From Microbacterium immunditiarum (lineage in GTDB: Bacteria; Actinomycetota; Actinomycetes; Actinomycetales; Microbacteriaceae): 64,000 bases of DNA. This document shows positions 46,194 to 54,779 of the stretch, one piece after another (the first letter of the stretch is position 1; each line of letters opens with the position of its first letter). The DNA lies in contig NZ_JACCBV010000001.1 in NCBI RefSeq assembly GCF_013409785.1, forward strand, positions 3,534,001-3,598,000, in the 5' to 3' direction. The notes under the pieces were generated by a model. That model was given only the letters and a program-made list of their open reading frames with translations. It was not told where the DNA came from and did no database searches. The position numbers and the translations under genes are program-made.

Positions 46194-47039
46194 CTACTCC
46201 TGATCGCGCCGCGCACGCGTCCGCTCGGCGCGCGCGGCGAGTTGGTCGTCGGCCGGGTATCCCACCTCGGTGAGCGTGAGCCCCCGCGCGGCGAGGACGG
46301 TGAAGTCGCTCGTGCGCTCGCCCTCGTCGCGGATCGACTCTAGGTCGTCGATGTCGAGGCGGCCCTGGCCGACTGCGACGCATCCGCCGACCAGCGCGCG
46401 CACCATGCTGTGGCAGAACGCGTCGGCCTTCACGTTCGCGACGAGCACGCCGTCGTGGTCGCGATGCCAGTCGAACTCGAGCAGCGTGCGGATCGTCGTC
46501 GCCTCCTCGCGCGGCTTGCAGTATGCGGCGAAGTCGTGGAGGCCGACAAGCGAGCGGGCGGCGGCGTCCATCGCGTCGACGTCGAGCTCGGCGCGAACCG
46601 TCGTCGTGCGGTGCCGCTCGAGGGGGTCGTAGCCGGTCTTCTGGTCGGCGATGCGGTACGAGTAGCGGCGCCACACCGCCGAGAACCGGGCGTCGAACCC
46701 TTCGGGCGGGACGGATGCGCGGTGCACCGTCACATCCGAGTACGCGCCGAGCACACCGCGCAGGCGCCCCGCGAGGACCGCGACGGGGTCGCCGCCGGCG
46801 CGGCGGACCGATCGCGCGGTGAGCCGTTGCGCCTGCTCGTCGTCGAGGTCGAGGTGCGCCACCTGTCCGCTCGCGTGGACGCCGGCATCCGTCCTCCCCG
46901 CCACCACGAGCCTCGGCTCCCCGCCCAGCACGCGCGCGATCGCGTCTTCAAGCGTGCCCTGCACTGTCCGCAGGCCGGGCTGGCGCGCCCACCCGCGGAA
47001 GTGCGTGCCGTCGTAGGCGAGATCGAGCCGGATGCGCAC
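46194..47039 (-). CDS. truA: tRNA pseudouridine(38-40) synthase TruA
   Basis: A 281-residue pseudouridine synthase. The catalytic Asp is in AGRTDAGVHASGQVAHL; AYDGTHFRGWARQPG at the N-terminus and FDARFSAVWRRYSYRI and KADAFCHSMVRALVG later are typical. In many actinobacteria truA directly follows rplQ; here seven kilobases of other genes separate them. Start is a GTG with TAGGCT 6 nt upstream, so it has its own leaderless promoter, which fits its loss of contact with the ribosomal operon. Confidence 0.95.
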   Translation of the reverse strand: MRIRLDLAYDGTHFRGWARQPGLRTVQGTLEDAIARVLGGEPRLVVAGRTDAGVHASGQVAHLDLDDEQAQRLTARSVRRAGGDPVAVLAGRLRGVLGAYSDVTVHRASVPPEGFDARFSAVWRRYSYRIADQKTGYDPLERHRTTTVRAELDVDAMDAAARSLVGLHDFAAYCKPREEATTIRTLLEFDWHRDHDGVLVANVKADAFCHSMVRALVGGCVAVGQGRLDIDDLESIRDEGERTSDFTVLAARGLTLTEVGYPADDQLAARAERTRARRDQE

Positions 47040-47045
47040 CGCCCC

Positions 47046-47051
47046 AGCCTA
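47046..47051 (-). promoter_or_regulatory. -10 box of truA, leaderless type
   Basis: TAGGCT on the minus strand, 6 nt before the GTG. Confidence 0.6.
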
Positions 47052-47067
47052 GGCGGTGCGGATGCCG

Positions 47068-48501
47068 TCACCCCAGCACGCGACGCGCGAGCGGCAGCCT
47101 CTCGCCGACGGCGGTGAGCGCCGTGCGCGCATGGTGCACGCGGTTCTCGCTCTCGCGGACGAACTCGCGCGCCACGACCGGATGCGTGCGCACGATGTCG
47201 TCGAGCACCTGCACCGGGAGCACGACGACGTCGACCTCGCTCGAGGCGACCGCGCGCGAGATCGTCTGCGTTCGCGAGAGAGCGGTGATGCCGATGGGGT
47301 CGCCGGGCGCGAGCTGCGCGACCTGCACGAAGCCGTGCTCCTCGGTCGGGATGCCGAGCGTCACGGTGCCCTCGAGGATGAACCGCGTCTCGTTCGGGAT
47401 CATGCCCGGCCGCAGGATCGACTCGCCCGAGCAGTACCGCTCGAGCCGTGCGCGCCCGGCCAGGGCATCCGTCTCGCCCGGCTTGAGGCTCAGCGCCGGC
47501 GCGATCTTGCGCAGCGCGTCCTGCAGGCGCCCGGGCGTGTGCCACACATCGGTGATGTCGCCGTCGAGGTGCAGCCCGGCGCGGCGCGCGGCGTACCAGA
47601 CGCGCGTGTTGAAGGCGTTCAGGACCGCGAACCGATCCCCCGGGCTGCGCAGCGGGATCGCCACCTCGAAGCGCGCGCCCGGCAGGGCCGCGGCGTACGG
47701 CTCGGCGTCCTCCGACACGAGCGGGATGTCGCGGGCGACCTGCACGAGCAGCTCGCGCACGCGGCCGGGCGGATCGTCCGTCGAGAAGAGCAGCTCCGTT
47801 CCGGCCTCGTACGGCGACGGGCTGCGCGAGAGGTTCACGAACGACGAGCCGGCGAGCTCGGCGGTCGGGATCACGAGGATCCCGTTCGCGGTGTCCAGAT
47901 GCACCGCCCGCCAGTTGACCTCGATGATCTGGCCGCGCTCGTCGCCCACCTCGATCCAGTCGCCGAGCTCGAACGGCGACTCGAAGATGAGGAACAGGCC
48001 CGACACGACCGAGCCGACCGCGTGCTGCAGCGCGAGGCCGACCACGATCGACGTGACGCCGAGCGCGGCGAACACGCCCGCGACATCCGCGTCCCACACC
48101 CACCAGAACACGGCGGCGATGCCGAGCACGATGAACACGAACCGGATGAGGTCGCTGAAGATCTTCGGGAAGCGATCGCGCCACGACCCCTTCTCGGCGC
48201 GGTGGAACACGAGGTGGTTGATCGCATTGATCGTCACGACGATCACGAGCAGGCCGAAGATCGTCCAGATGACGCGCGGCCACGTGCCCTCGCCCTGCCA
48301 CGCGCCGGGCTGGCTGATGAGCACGAGCACTCCCGCGACCGGCACGAGGTAGTTCCGCACCATGAGCACGATGGGGGCGGCGCGGCTGTTCCGGCGCGCG
48401 AGCGCGTTGTGGAACTCCGTCAGCAGGATGAGCGCGAGCGGCAGCCCCACCGAGACGATGACGGCGGGCCAGAACCACGGCTGCGAGACGATGTCGGCCA
48501 C
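47068..48501 (-). CDS. MscS-type channel with C-terminal cyclic-nucleotide-binding domain
   Basis: A 477-residue channel protein. Four or so TM helices in residues 8-160 lead to the MscS pore helix and beta domain (ALGVTSIVVGLALQHAVGSV, then LIFESPFELGDWIEVGDERG and VIPTAELAGSSFVNLSRS). Residues about 345-455 are a cNMP-binding domain: the phosphate-binding cassette region reads GDPIGITALSRTQTISRAVA, keeping the Arg. This is the plan of bacterial cyclic-nucleotide-gated (bCNG) channels, in which cAMP or cGMP opens an MscS-like pore. The GTG start lies 7 nt after the stop of a nucleotide cyclase gene, with GAGG between, so sensor, messenger and channel may be one system. Confidence 0.92.
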   Translation of the reverse strand: MADIVSQPWFWPAVIVSVGLPLALILLTEFHNALARRNSRAAPIVLMVRNYLVPVAGVLVLISQPGAWQGEGTWPRVIWTIFGLLVIVVTINAINHLVFHRAEKGSWRDRFPKIFSDLIRFVFIVLGIAAVFWWVWDADVAGVFAALGVTSIVVGLALQHAVGSVVSGLFLIFESPFELGDWIEVGDERGQIIEVNWRAVHLDTANGILVIPTAELAGSSFVNLSRSPSPYEAGTELLFSTDDPPGRVRELLVQVARDIPLVSEDAEPYAAALPGARFEVAIPLRSPGDRFAVLNAFNTRVWYAARRAGLHLDGDITDVWHTPGRLQDALRKIAPALSLKPGETDALAGRARLERYCSGESILRPGMIPNETRFILEGTVTLGIPTEEHGFVQVAQLAPGDPIGITALSRTQTISRAVASSEVDVVVLPVQVLDDIVRTHPVVAREFVRESENRVHHARTALTAVGERLPLARRVLG

Positions 48502-48508
48502 GGATGCC

Positions 48509-50683
48509 TCACCTCACCGCCGCCGCCGAGGCGGTATCGATGCGCCACACCCGCTGTGTGCCGCTCTGCGTCTCGATCTCGCCCGCCGGCTCGAGCGCGA
48601 TCGCGTCGGGCAGCCGGTCGGCGACGCGCTGCGTGACGTAGATGCCCGGCTCGGACGAGTCGCCCTGCACGCGGAACGCGAGGTTCACCGCGTCGCCCCA
48701 CATGTCGTACGCGACCCGCGCACGCCCGATGAGGCCGCTGGTGACCTTGCCGGAGTCGAGGCCGGCGCGCAGCCGCAGGTCGACGCCCTGCTGCGCCGAG
48801 TAGCGCTCGAGGATCGCGTCGAGCTCGAGCGCGAACTCGACCGCGCGGCGCGCGTTGTCGACGCGCGGGTTCACGAGGCCGCAGCTCGCGAGGTAGCTCT
48901 GGCGCGTCGTGCGCACGCGCTCGATGCCGTGCCGCTCGGCCGCGTCGTCGAACGAGCGGATGAGGTCGTTCAGACGCGCGACCGCGTCCTCGGACGTCAT
49001 CGACAGCGAGAGCTCTTCGAACCCCACGATGTCGGCGAACACGACCGTCACGTCGTCGCTGTCCTGCGTGATGGCCTCGTCGCCGAGCTTGTAGCGGCTG
49101 GCCATGCCCTCGGGCATGAACGACAGAATGAGCTCCTCGTTCGCCCGCTCCTGCTCCTCGATGAGGTGGGACTTGACCTGCAGGCTGCGGCTCATGTTGT
49201 TGAACGCATCGGCGACGTCGGCGAGCTCGTCGCTCGAGCCGGCGTCGACCTGCACTCCCTCGTCGCCTGCGGCGATGCGCTGCGCCGCGACCTTGAGACG
49301 GCGCAGGGGCCGCACGAACACCTGGGCGAGTACGAGCGAGAGCAGGCAGACGAAGATGATCATCCCTGCCGTCGACAGGATGAGGTTTCGCGTGAAGTCC
49401 TCCACCGGAACCATCGCCTCCCGCGACGACTGCTGCGCCACGATCGCCCAGTTGAGGCCGTCGACGCCGAGCGGCGCGTACGCGGTGAGGCTCTCGCGAC
49501 CGAGATAGTCGCGTTCGAGCAGCGTTCCGCGATCCCCCGCGAACGCACGCGTGACGGCGTCGCTCGAGATCTGCTGCTGCAAGAGCGTGTTGCCGTTGCG
49601 CACGCTCAGGGCGGCCGCGGCGGGCGAGAGCCCTGCCTCGACGGCGAGCGACTCGTACCGGTCGGGATCGTCCTGCAGCTGGCGCGAGATCGATCGCATG
49701 AGCCCGTCGCGGCCGACCAAGTACGTCTCGCCCGTGGCCCCGAGGCCGTTGACCGCGAACTCCCCGTCGACCGTCATGACGCTGTTGACGCGTTCGATCG
49801 GCAGCTCGATCGCGAGGGCGCCGATGACCTCGCCGTCGTCGGCGATCGGGGTCACCGCCCACCCGGCCGGGTTGCCGAGGCTCGGGCTGTACGACGCGAA
49901 GTCCGCGATCACGACATCGCCGACGATGTTGCGGGTCATCGCCTCGCGGTACGCGTCGGCGAGGTTCGAGAGCCGGTACGGCCCCGTGAGCAGGTTCGTG
50001 CCGAGGTCGACGCCCTTGAAGGCGGTGTAGATGACGTTTCCCTCCGTGTCGACCATGAGGACGTCCTCGAAGTCCTGCAGGTTCGTCATCTCGCGGTAAT
50101 AGTCGTGATACCGCGAGTGCGCCGCCGACCACGCGCTGCCGTCGCCCGCGTCGTCCGCCCGGACGGCGTCCTCCCAGCTGTCGTACGGGATGACGTAGTG
50201 GTACTGCAGATAGCGCTGCGCCTCGCTGCGCGGCGAGAACGCCGACCCGTCGACGTCCTCGCCGGTCGCCTCGGCGAGGGCCGACGCGAACGTGTCGCGA
50301 TAGTAGGAGTCGAGCTCAGCGGATGCCTCTGAGTCGAGCCGCTGCTGCTGGAGCTCGGCGAACGCCGCCGTGAACGCCCGCGTGGCCTGGCGGCTCGTCT
50401 CGTTGAGCGCCCCCAGGCGCACGGTGTTCTCGATCGAGTGGAAGAGCTGCGCCACCTCGCGGCTGCGGTTCTCGCGGATCTCGACGAGCTTCTCGTACGC
50501 GATCGCCCGCAGCGCCTCGGTGCCGTTGACGTAGCCGATGATGCCGACGACGATGCTCGACAGAACGCTCACCGACAGGAGCATGATCAGCAGCACCGAG
50601 TAGATCGACAGGCCGGCGCGCCGCCGCATCCGCGGCGTGCCCACCCATCCGGCACCCGCAGCGCTCTGACCCGGCTCGGCCAT
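48509..50683 (-). CDS. Membrane-bound receptor-type adenylate/guanylate cyclase (Cache-HAMP-class III), atypical active site
   Basis: A 724-residue receptor. TM1 (about 28-50), a large extracytoplasmic Cache-like sensor (about 60-420, GEVIGALAIELP and YAPLGVDGLNWAIVAQ), TM2 (about 430-452), HAMP (452-500) and a class III cyclase domain (545-700). In the cyclase, Asp551 (FADIVGF) and the Asn/Arg of WGDAVNLAFR are kept, but the second metal Asp of the KxxGD motif is Gln595 (RTTRQSYLASCGL). Catalysis may be weak, altered or lost. The ATG at 50681-50683 follows GAGGAAG at good spacing; GTG 50692 is too close to it. The next gene is the cNMP-binding MscS channel. Confidence 0.9.
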   Translation of the reverse strand: MAEPGQSAAGAGWVGTPRMRRRAGLSIYSVLLIMLLSVSVLSSIVVGIIGYVNGTEALRAIAYEKLVEIRENRSREVAQLFHSIENTVRLGALNETSRQATRAFTAAFAELQQQRLDSEASAELDSYYRDTFASALAEATGEDVDGSAFSPRSEAQRYLQYHYVIPYDSWEDAVRADDAGDGSAWSAAHSRYHDYYREMTNLQDFEDVLMVDTEGNVIYTAFKGVDLGTNLLTGPYRLSNLADAYREAMTRNIVGDVVIADFASYSPSLGNPAGWAVTPIADDGEVIGALAIELPIERVNSVMTVDGEFAVNGLGATGETYLVGRDGLMRSISRQLQDDPDRYESLAVEAGLSPAAAALSVRNGNTLLQQQISSDAVTRAFAGDRGTLLERDYLGRESLTAYAPLGVDGLNWAIVAQQSSREAMVPVEDFTRNLILSTAGMIIFVCLLSLVLAQVFVRPLRRLKVAAQRIAAGDEGVQVDAGSSDELADVADAFNNMSRSLQVKSHLIEEQERANEELILSFMPEGMASRYKLGDEAITQDSDDVTVVFADIVGFEELSLSMTSEDAVARLNDLIRSFDDAAERHGIERVRTTRQSYLASCGLVNPRVDNARRAVEFALELDAILERYSAQQGVDLRLRAGLDSGKVTSGLIGRARVAYDMWGDAVNLAFRVQGDSSEPGIYVTQRVADRLPDAIALEPAGEIETQSGTQRVWRIDTASAAAVR

Positions 50684-50866
50684 AGTCCGCACTTCCTCAC
50701 CGCGCGCCCGATCGGGTCACCGCGAGAAAACCCCCAGTACCCCGGCAATTTCCGAGGTGCGCCCATGTTACGACGCGCGCTCCCCTCCGAGGTAGAGGCG
50801 CCCCATCGCGGCGTGATACCGGCTGCCGCGCGCATGCGCGGAAGCCGGGCCCCGGCACACTCGCCG

Positions 50867-50872
50867 TCTACA
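50867..50872 (+). promoter_or_regulatory. Candidate -10 of acyltransferase gene
   Basis: TACACT; transcription would start about 18 nt before the ATG at 50897. The rest of the 50684-50896 gap contains the divergent cyclase promoter region, in which I see no clear box. Confidence 0.4.
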
Positions 50873-50896
50873 CTGGAGTGACCCCGGGTCAGATTC

Positions 50897-52861
50897 ATGA
50901 ACACGAGTGCGCACACCCTTTCACGAGCCCGGTACGCCGGGCTGGATGGCTTGCGCGCCGTCGCCGTGGGCCTCGTCCTCGCGTACCACCTGTTCCCCGG
51001 CTGGTGGCTGCACGGCGGCTTCATCGGCGTCGACGTCTTCTTCGTCATCAGCGGCTTCCTCATCACGAGCCTCCTGCTGCGCGAGCGCGCGTCGGCGGGG
51101 CGCATCCGGCTCGTCGAGTTCTGGCGACGGCGCGCACGACGCCTCCTGCCCGCTCTCGCGCTCGTGCTGCTCGTGTGCTCGTCGGTCGCCTGGCTCATCG
51201 GCGGCGACGTGCTCGTCCGGCTCGGCGCGCAGCTCGTCGGCGCGGCGACCTTCAGCTACAACTGGATCTCGATCGCCGGCGGTGCGGGCTACTTCTCGGC
51301 GGCGAACCCCGAGCTCTTCCGCAACGTGTGGTCGCTCGCGATCGAGGAGCAGTTCTACGTGCTGTGGCCGCTCGTCCTGCCGCTCGCACTGCTCATCCCG
51401 TGGGCGTGGGCGCGCGCGGCCGCGGCTGTGCTGCTCGCCGCCGCCTCGGCCGGGTGGATGGCCGTCGTCGTCGCCACCGGCGGCGACCTCACGCGCGCGT
51501 ACTTCGGGCTCGACACGCACGCGTTCGGCATCCTGCTCGGCATCGCCCTCGCGTTTGCGCTCGAGCGCCTCCTCGCCTCACCGCCCACGTGGTCGCGCCG
51601 CCGCGGCTGGCGCGTGACCGGAGCCGCCGTGGGTATCGCCGCGGTGGCGGGTCTCCTCGTCGTCGCGGCCGTTCCGGCGAGCGACTCCACCTCGACGTTC
51701 CCGGGCGCTCTCGCCGCCGCGAGCGTGCTCTCGGCGATCGCGATCACCGCGGCCGTGTGGCCGGGCTCGGCGTTCGGCCCGCGGCTCGACACGCAGCCCC
51801 TGCGGTGGCTCGGCGACCGATCGTACGGCCTGTACCTGTGGCACTGGCCGATCCTCGTCCTCTTGCTCGCGGCGACCTCGGGCGGCGCCACCGGGGCGGG
51901 CGTGCCATTCTGGATCGGCGCGTTCGCGCTCGTTCTGACCCTCGCTGCGGCCGAGCTCTCGTACCGGTGGGTCGAGAGTCCGATCCGGCGGCTCGGGTTC
52001 CGTGGGTCCTTCGCTGCGCTGGGCCGCCACCTCACGGCGTCGCCCGCCGCACGCTGGCGTGCCATCGGGTCTGTCGCCGCGGCTGTCATCGTCACGTTCG
52101 GGGCGTCGGCCGCCGTTGCAGCGGCGCCTGAGGTCTCGTCGGGTCAGGCCGCCGTCGAGGCTGGGATCGACGCGCTGCACCGCGAGAAAGCGCGCACGCC
52201 GTCGCCCGCGCCCTCCTCCACCGCGATCCCCGAGGCCGCGGCGGATGACGCCGAGCCTGCCCGTCCGCAGCCCGGCACGATGCCGTCGCCGTCGCCCACC
52301 CTCGTCACGGGTGCCGAGATCACGGCGATCGGCGACTCTGTCATGCTCGCGTCCGCGCCCGGGCTGCTCGAGCGCTTCCCGGGCATCGAGGTGGACGCGA
52401 CGGTGTCCCGCTCGATGTGGGCGGCTCCGGGCATCGTGCAGCAGCTCGCGGATGCCGGACGCCTCCGCTCCTACGTCGTCGTAGCCCTCGGCACGAACGG
52501 CCCCATCGACGCGTCGTCGCTGGAGGAGGTCGCGCGCATCGCCGGGCCGAGCCGCACGCTCGTGCTCGTGAACGCGTATGCGCCGCGCGACTGGATCCCC
52601 GGAGTCAACACCGAGCTCGCCGCGTTCGTCGCGTCGCACCCGGGCACCGTGCTCGCGGACTGGTCGGGCGCGATCGCCCCGCGCACCGACCTGCTCGCCG
52701 GAGACCACATCCACCCGGGCTCCGCCGGCGGGCGCGTGTTCGCCGATGCGGTCGCGGCGGCCGTCGACCGGGCCGAGCACCTGCGGGCGCTCAAACAGCA
52801 CGAGATCGAGCGGCGCGCGTACCTGAGGCTCCACCACTCGGCGGGTCGCGTGTACGAGTAA
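50897..52861 (+). CDS. OafA-type membrane acyltransferase with SGNH-hydrolase C-terminal domain
   Basis: A 654-residue protein. Residues 10-370 are an acyltransferase-3 domain with about ten TM helices (GLDGLRAVAVGLVLAYHLFP, GVDVFFVISGFLITSLLL, NVWSLAIEEQFYVLWPLVLP). After a TM at about 395 and a Pro/Ser linker, residues 475-640 form an SGNH domain: block I GDSVMLAS, block III GTNG, block V DHIHP with Asp and His. Such AT3-SGNH fusions O-acetylate cell-surface glycans or peptidoglycan. The ATG at 50897 gives the usual N-terminus; upstream GTG is out of frame. No target gene lies nearby. Confidence 0.93.
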   Translation: MNTSAHTLSRARYAGLDGLRAVAVGLVLAYHLFPGWWLHGGFIGVDVFFVISGFLITSLLLRERASAGRIRLVEFWRRRARRLLPALALVLLVCSSVAWLIGGDVLVRLGAQLVGAATFSYNWISIAGGAGYFSAANPELFRNVWSLAIEEQFYVLWPLVLPLALLIPWAWARAAAAVLLAAASAGWMAVVVATGGDLTRAYFGLDTHAFGILLGIALAFALERLLASPPTWSRRRGWRVTGAAVGIAAVAGLLVVAAVPASDSTSTFPGALAAASVLSAIAITAAVWPGSAFGPRLDTQPLRWLGDRSYGLYLWHWPILVLLLAATSGGATGAGVPFWIGAFALVLTLAAAELSYRWVESPIRRLGFRGSFAALGRHLTASPAARWRAIGSVAAAVIVTFGASAAVAAAPEVSSGQAAVEAGIDALHREKARTPSPAPSSTAIPEAAADDAEPARPQPGTMPSPSPTLVTGAEITAIGDSVMLASAPGLLERFPGIEVDATVSRSMWAAPGIVQQLADAGRLRSYVVVALGTNGPIDASSLEEVARIAGPSRTLVLVNAYAPRDWIPGVNTELAAFVASHPGTVLADWSGAIAPRTDLLAGDHIHPGSAGGRVFADAVAAAVDRAEHLRALKQHEIERRAYLRLHHSAGRVYE

Positions 52862-52900
52862 CCTTCGGCGCCCCGCGCGCCCGAGGCCCGGCTCAGCCGC

Positions 52901-53947
52901 TCAGTACCGGCGCACGAACGCGACGCTGCGCTCCGTCGCCACGAAGCCGAGCCGTCCGTAGAGGTTGTTCGCGCCCGTCGGGCTCTCGGTGTCGACGTCG
53001 AGCACCGCCTTCTCGAGCCCCGCGTCTCGCGCGGCGCGCAGGAGCGCGACGATCACCGCGGGCGCGAGCCTGCGACCCCGCCGGTCGCGGGTGACGCCGA
53101 TGAGGTCGATGTACACGCTCGAGTAGCCCTGCGTCACCCAGTCCTCCTCGTTGACCGACCCGAGCGCGAACGCCACCACCCGATCGTCCTCGAGGGCCAC
53201 GCGGCTCAGGTCGGGGCGCAGGAACGGTCCCTCGACGAACGTCTCCCACCGCTCGGGGGGCGTCGCGAGGCTCCCCCAGTGGTCGCGGAAGGCGTCGTTT
53301 CGCGCGACCCGCGTCGCCTCCTTGAGAGCCCGCTCGTACGGCCGCACGACGGCATGGCCGGATGCCTCGACCTCGGGGATCTCGAGCGAAAGGTCGCGCA
53401 CCATCGTCGTGAACCAGCGCTCCGCGGCGAAGCCGCGACGCGTCGCGAGGCGCTGCGCGCCGACCTCGCCCTCCTCGGCGTAGACGAAGACCGCCGCCGG
53501 CAGCGCGAGGTCGAGCTCGGCGAGGGCCTCCAGCGCCCGCTCGTGCTCCCACCGCATGACCTCCCGGCCGATCCCCCGTCCGCGCCACTCGGGGTGCACG
53601 CGGCCGCTCAGGTACACGTGCACGTGCGCGTCGCGTGACGGATGCAGCATCACCGCCGCGGAGGCGACCATGCGCCCAGCCGCGTCGAGGCCGACGAGCG
53701 TGTTGCGCGCGGGATCGGTCCACGAGACGGTGAAGCTCTCCTCGATCTCCTCGCGCGGAGTGGTCCAGGTCGGGTGGTCGACGAGATCGCAGGCGCGGAA
53801 CAGCTCGGTGAGCGCGTCGACGTCTTCGATCGTGGACGGGCGCCACTCGGCGACCTCCGGGTGGGCGGGCAGCACGGGCGCGGCCACCCGGCCGAGTCGT
53901 TCGGCGAGCGGCGGGCGGGCTGCGTCATCAGCGGTCGCGTCGGTCAC
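52901..53947 (-). CDS. Two-domain GNAT-family N-acetyltransferase
   Basis: A 348-residue protein with two GNAT folds. The first has the acetyl-CoA motif VHPEWRGRGIGREVMRWE (about 115-132); the second has GVTRDRRGRRLAPAVIVAL (about 285-303) followed by DTESPTGANNLYGRLGFVA. Both motif A sites look usable. The layout is like mycothiol synthase, but the sequence does not allow that call. The GTG start has TAAGGT 6 nt upstream (leaderless). It stands next to rplQ across a terminator. Confidence 0.87.
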   Translation of the reverse strand: MTDATADDAARPPLAERLGRVAAPVLPAHPEVAEWRPSTIEDVDALTELFRACDLVDHPTWTTPREEIEESFTVSWTDPARNTLVGLDAAGRMVASAAVMLHPSRDAHVHVYLSGRVHPEWRGRGIGREVMRWEHERALEALAELDLALPAAVFVYAEEGEVGAQRLATRRGFAAERWFTTMVRDLSLEIPEVEASGHAVVRPYERALKEATRVARNDAFRDHWGSLATPPERWETFVEGPFLRPDLSRVALEDDRVVAFALGSVNEEDWVTQGYSSVYIDLIGVTRDRRGRRLAPAVIVALLRAARDAGLEKAVLDVDTESPTGANNLYGRLGFVATERSVAFVRRY

Positions 53948-53953
53948 CAGCCC

Positions 53954-53959
53954 ACCTTA
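53954..53959 (-). promoter_or_regulatory. -10 box of GNAT gene, leaderless type
   Basis: TAAGGT on the minus strand, 6 nt before the GTG. Confidence 0.55.
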
Positions 53960-54022
53960 CGCGCGGTGCCGGCCGCCCGCGTGCAGCGTCCTCGGTGCCA
54001 CCCCCCGCGGCGCGCACGGACG

Positions 54023-54059
54023 ACGAGACCCGCGGCCCCCAGGGGCTCGCGGGTCTCGT
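54023..54059 (-). terminator. Terminator hairpin of the rpsM-rpsK-rpoA-rplQ run
   Basis: A perfect 12-bp stem (arm ACGAGACCCGCG) whose 13-nt loop itself contains GCCCC/GGGGC. It lies 20 bp after the rplQ stop. Confidence 0.8.
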
Positions 54060-54079
54060 GCGTTGCTGTGGCGGATGCC

Positions 54080-54676
54080 TCAGGCCTTCTCGGCCTCGGC
54101 GTCCTCGTCGGCTGCGGGAGCCTCGTCCTCGACGACGGCGTCCTCGGCAGCGGCCTCGGCGGCGGCGCCCTCCTCGGGCGACTCGGCGCCGGCCTCGGCG
54201 GCCTCGTCCTCAGTCGGGGTCTCCTCGGCGGCGGTCTCCTCGGCGGGAGCCTCCTCCTTGGCGGGGGCCTTCTCGGCGGACGCGGCCGACTTCTTGGTCG
54301 ACTTCGCCTTCGGCGTCACCGGCTCGAGCACGAGCTCGATCTGGGCCATGGGGGCGTTGTCGCCCTTGCGGTTGCCGACCTTGGTGATGCGCGTGTAGCC
54401 GCCGTCACGGTCCGCCACGAGCGGAGCGATCTCGGTGAACAGCACGTGCACGACTTCCTTGTCGCCGATCACCGACAGCACGCGGCGGCGCGCGTGCAGG
54501 TCGCCGCGCTTCGCGAACGTGATGAGGCGCTCAGCGAGCGGACGCAGGCGCTTGGCCTTCGTCTCGGTCGTCTTGATCGACTTGTGCGTGAACAGCGCGG
54601 CGGCGAGGTTCGCAAGCAGCAGGCGCTCGTGGGCGGGGCCGCCTCCGAGGCGGGGACCCTTGGTGGGCTTCGGCAT
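54080..54676 (-). CDS. rplQ: 50S ribosomal protein bL17 with long acidic C-terminal tail
   Basis: A 198-residue L17. Residues 1-118 are the conserved protein ([60 protein letters not shown]). The remaining 80 residues are a tail of Glu, Ala, Lys and Asp (many EEAPAEE-like units), much longer than in E. coli (127 residues in all). The tail is low in complexity and probably disordered. It is the last gene before the terminator. Confidence 0.96.
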   Translation of the reverse strand: MPKPTKGPRLGGGPAHERLLLANLAAALFTHKSIKTTETKAKRLRPLAERLITFAKRGDLHARRRVLSVIGDKEVVHVLFTEIAPLVADRDGGYTRITKVGNRKGDNAPMAQIELVLEPVTPKAKSTKKSAASAEKAPAKEEAPAEETAAEETPTEDEAAEAGAESPEEGAAAEAAAEDAVVEDEAPAADEDAEAEKA

Positions 54677-54716
54677 TTCTCAGTTACTCCAGGATGAGGG
54701 TTCGGTCAGGGGGATT

Positions 54717-54772
54717 CGGATGCTCCGCCTCGCTGCGCTCGCTCAGCACGAGTTCCGCAGACGGAGCATCCG
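54717..54772. repeat. rpoA-rplQ intergenic hairpin enclosing repeat copy F
   Basis: Perfect 11-bp arms CGGATGCTCCG (54717-54727) and CGGAGCATCCG (54762-54772) flank CTCGCTGCGCTCGCTCAGC, the core of the intergenic repeat. It may weaken rplQ expression relative to rpoA or protect the mRNA end. Confidence 0.65.
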
Positions 54773-54779
54773 CATCGGC

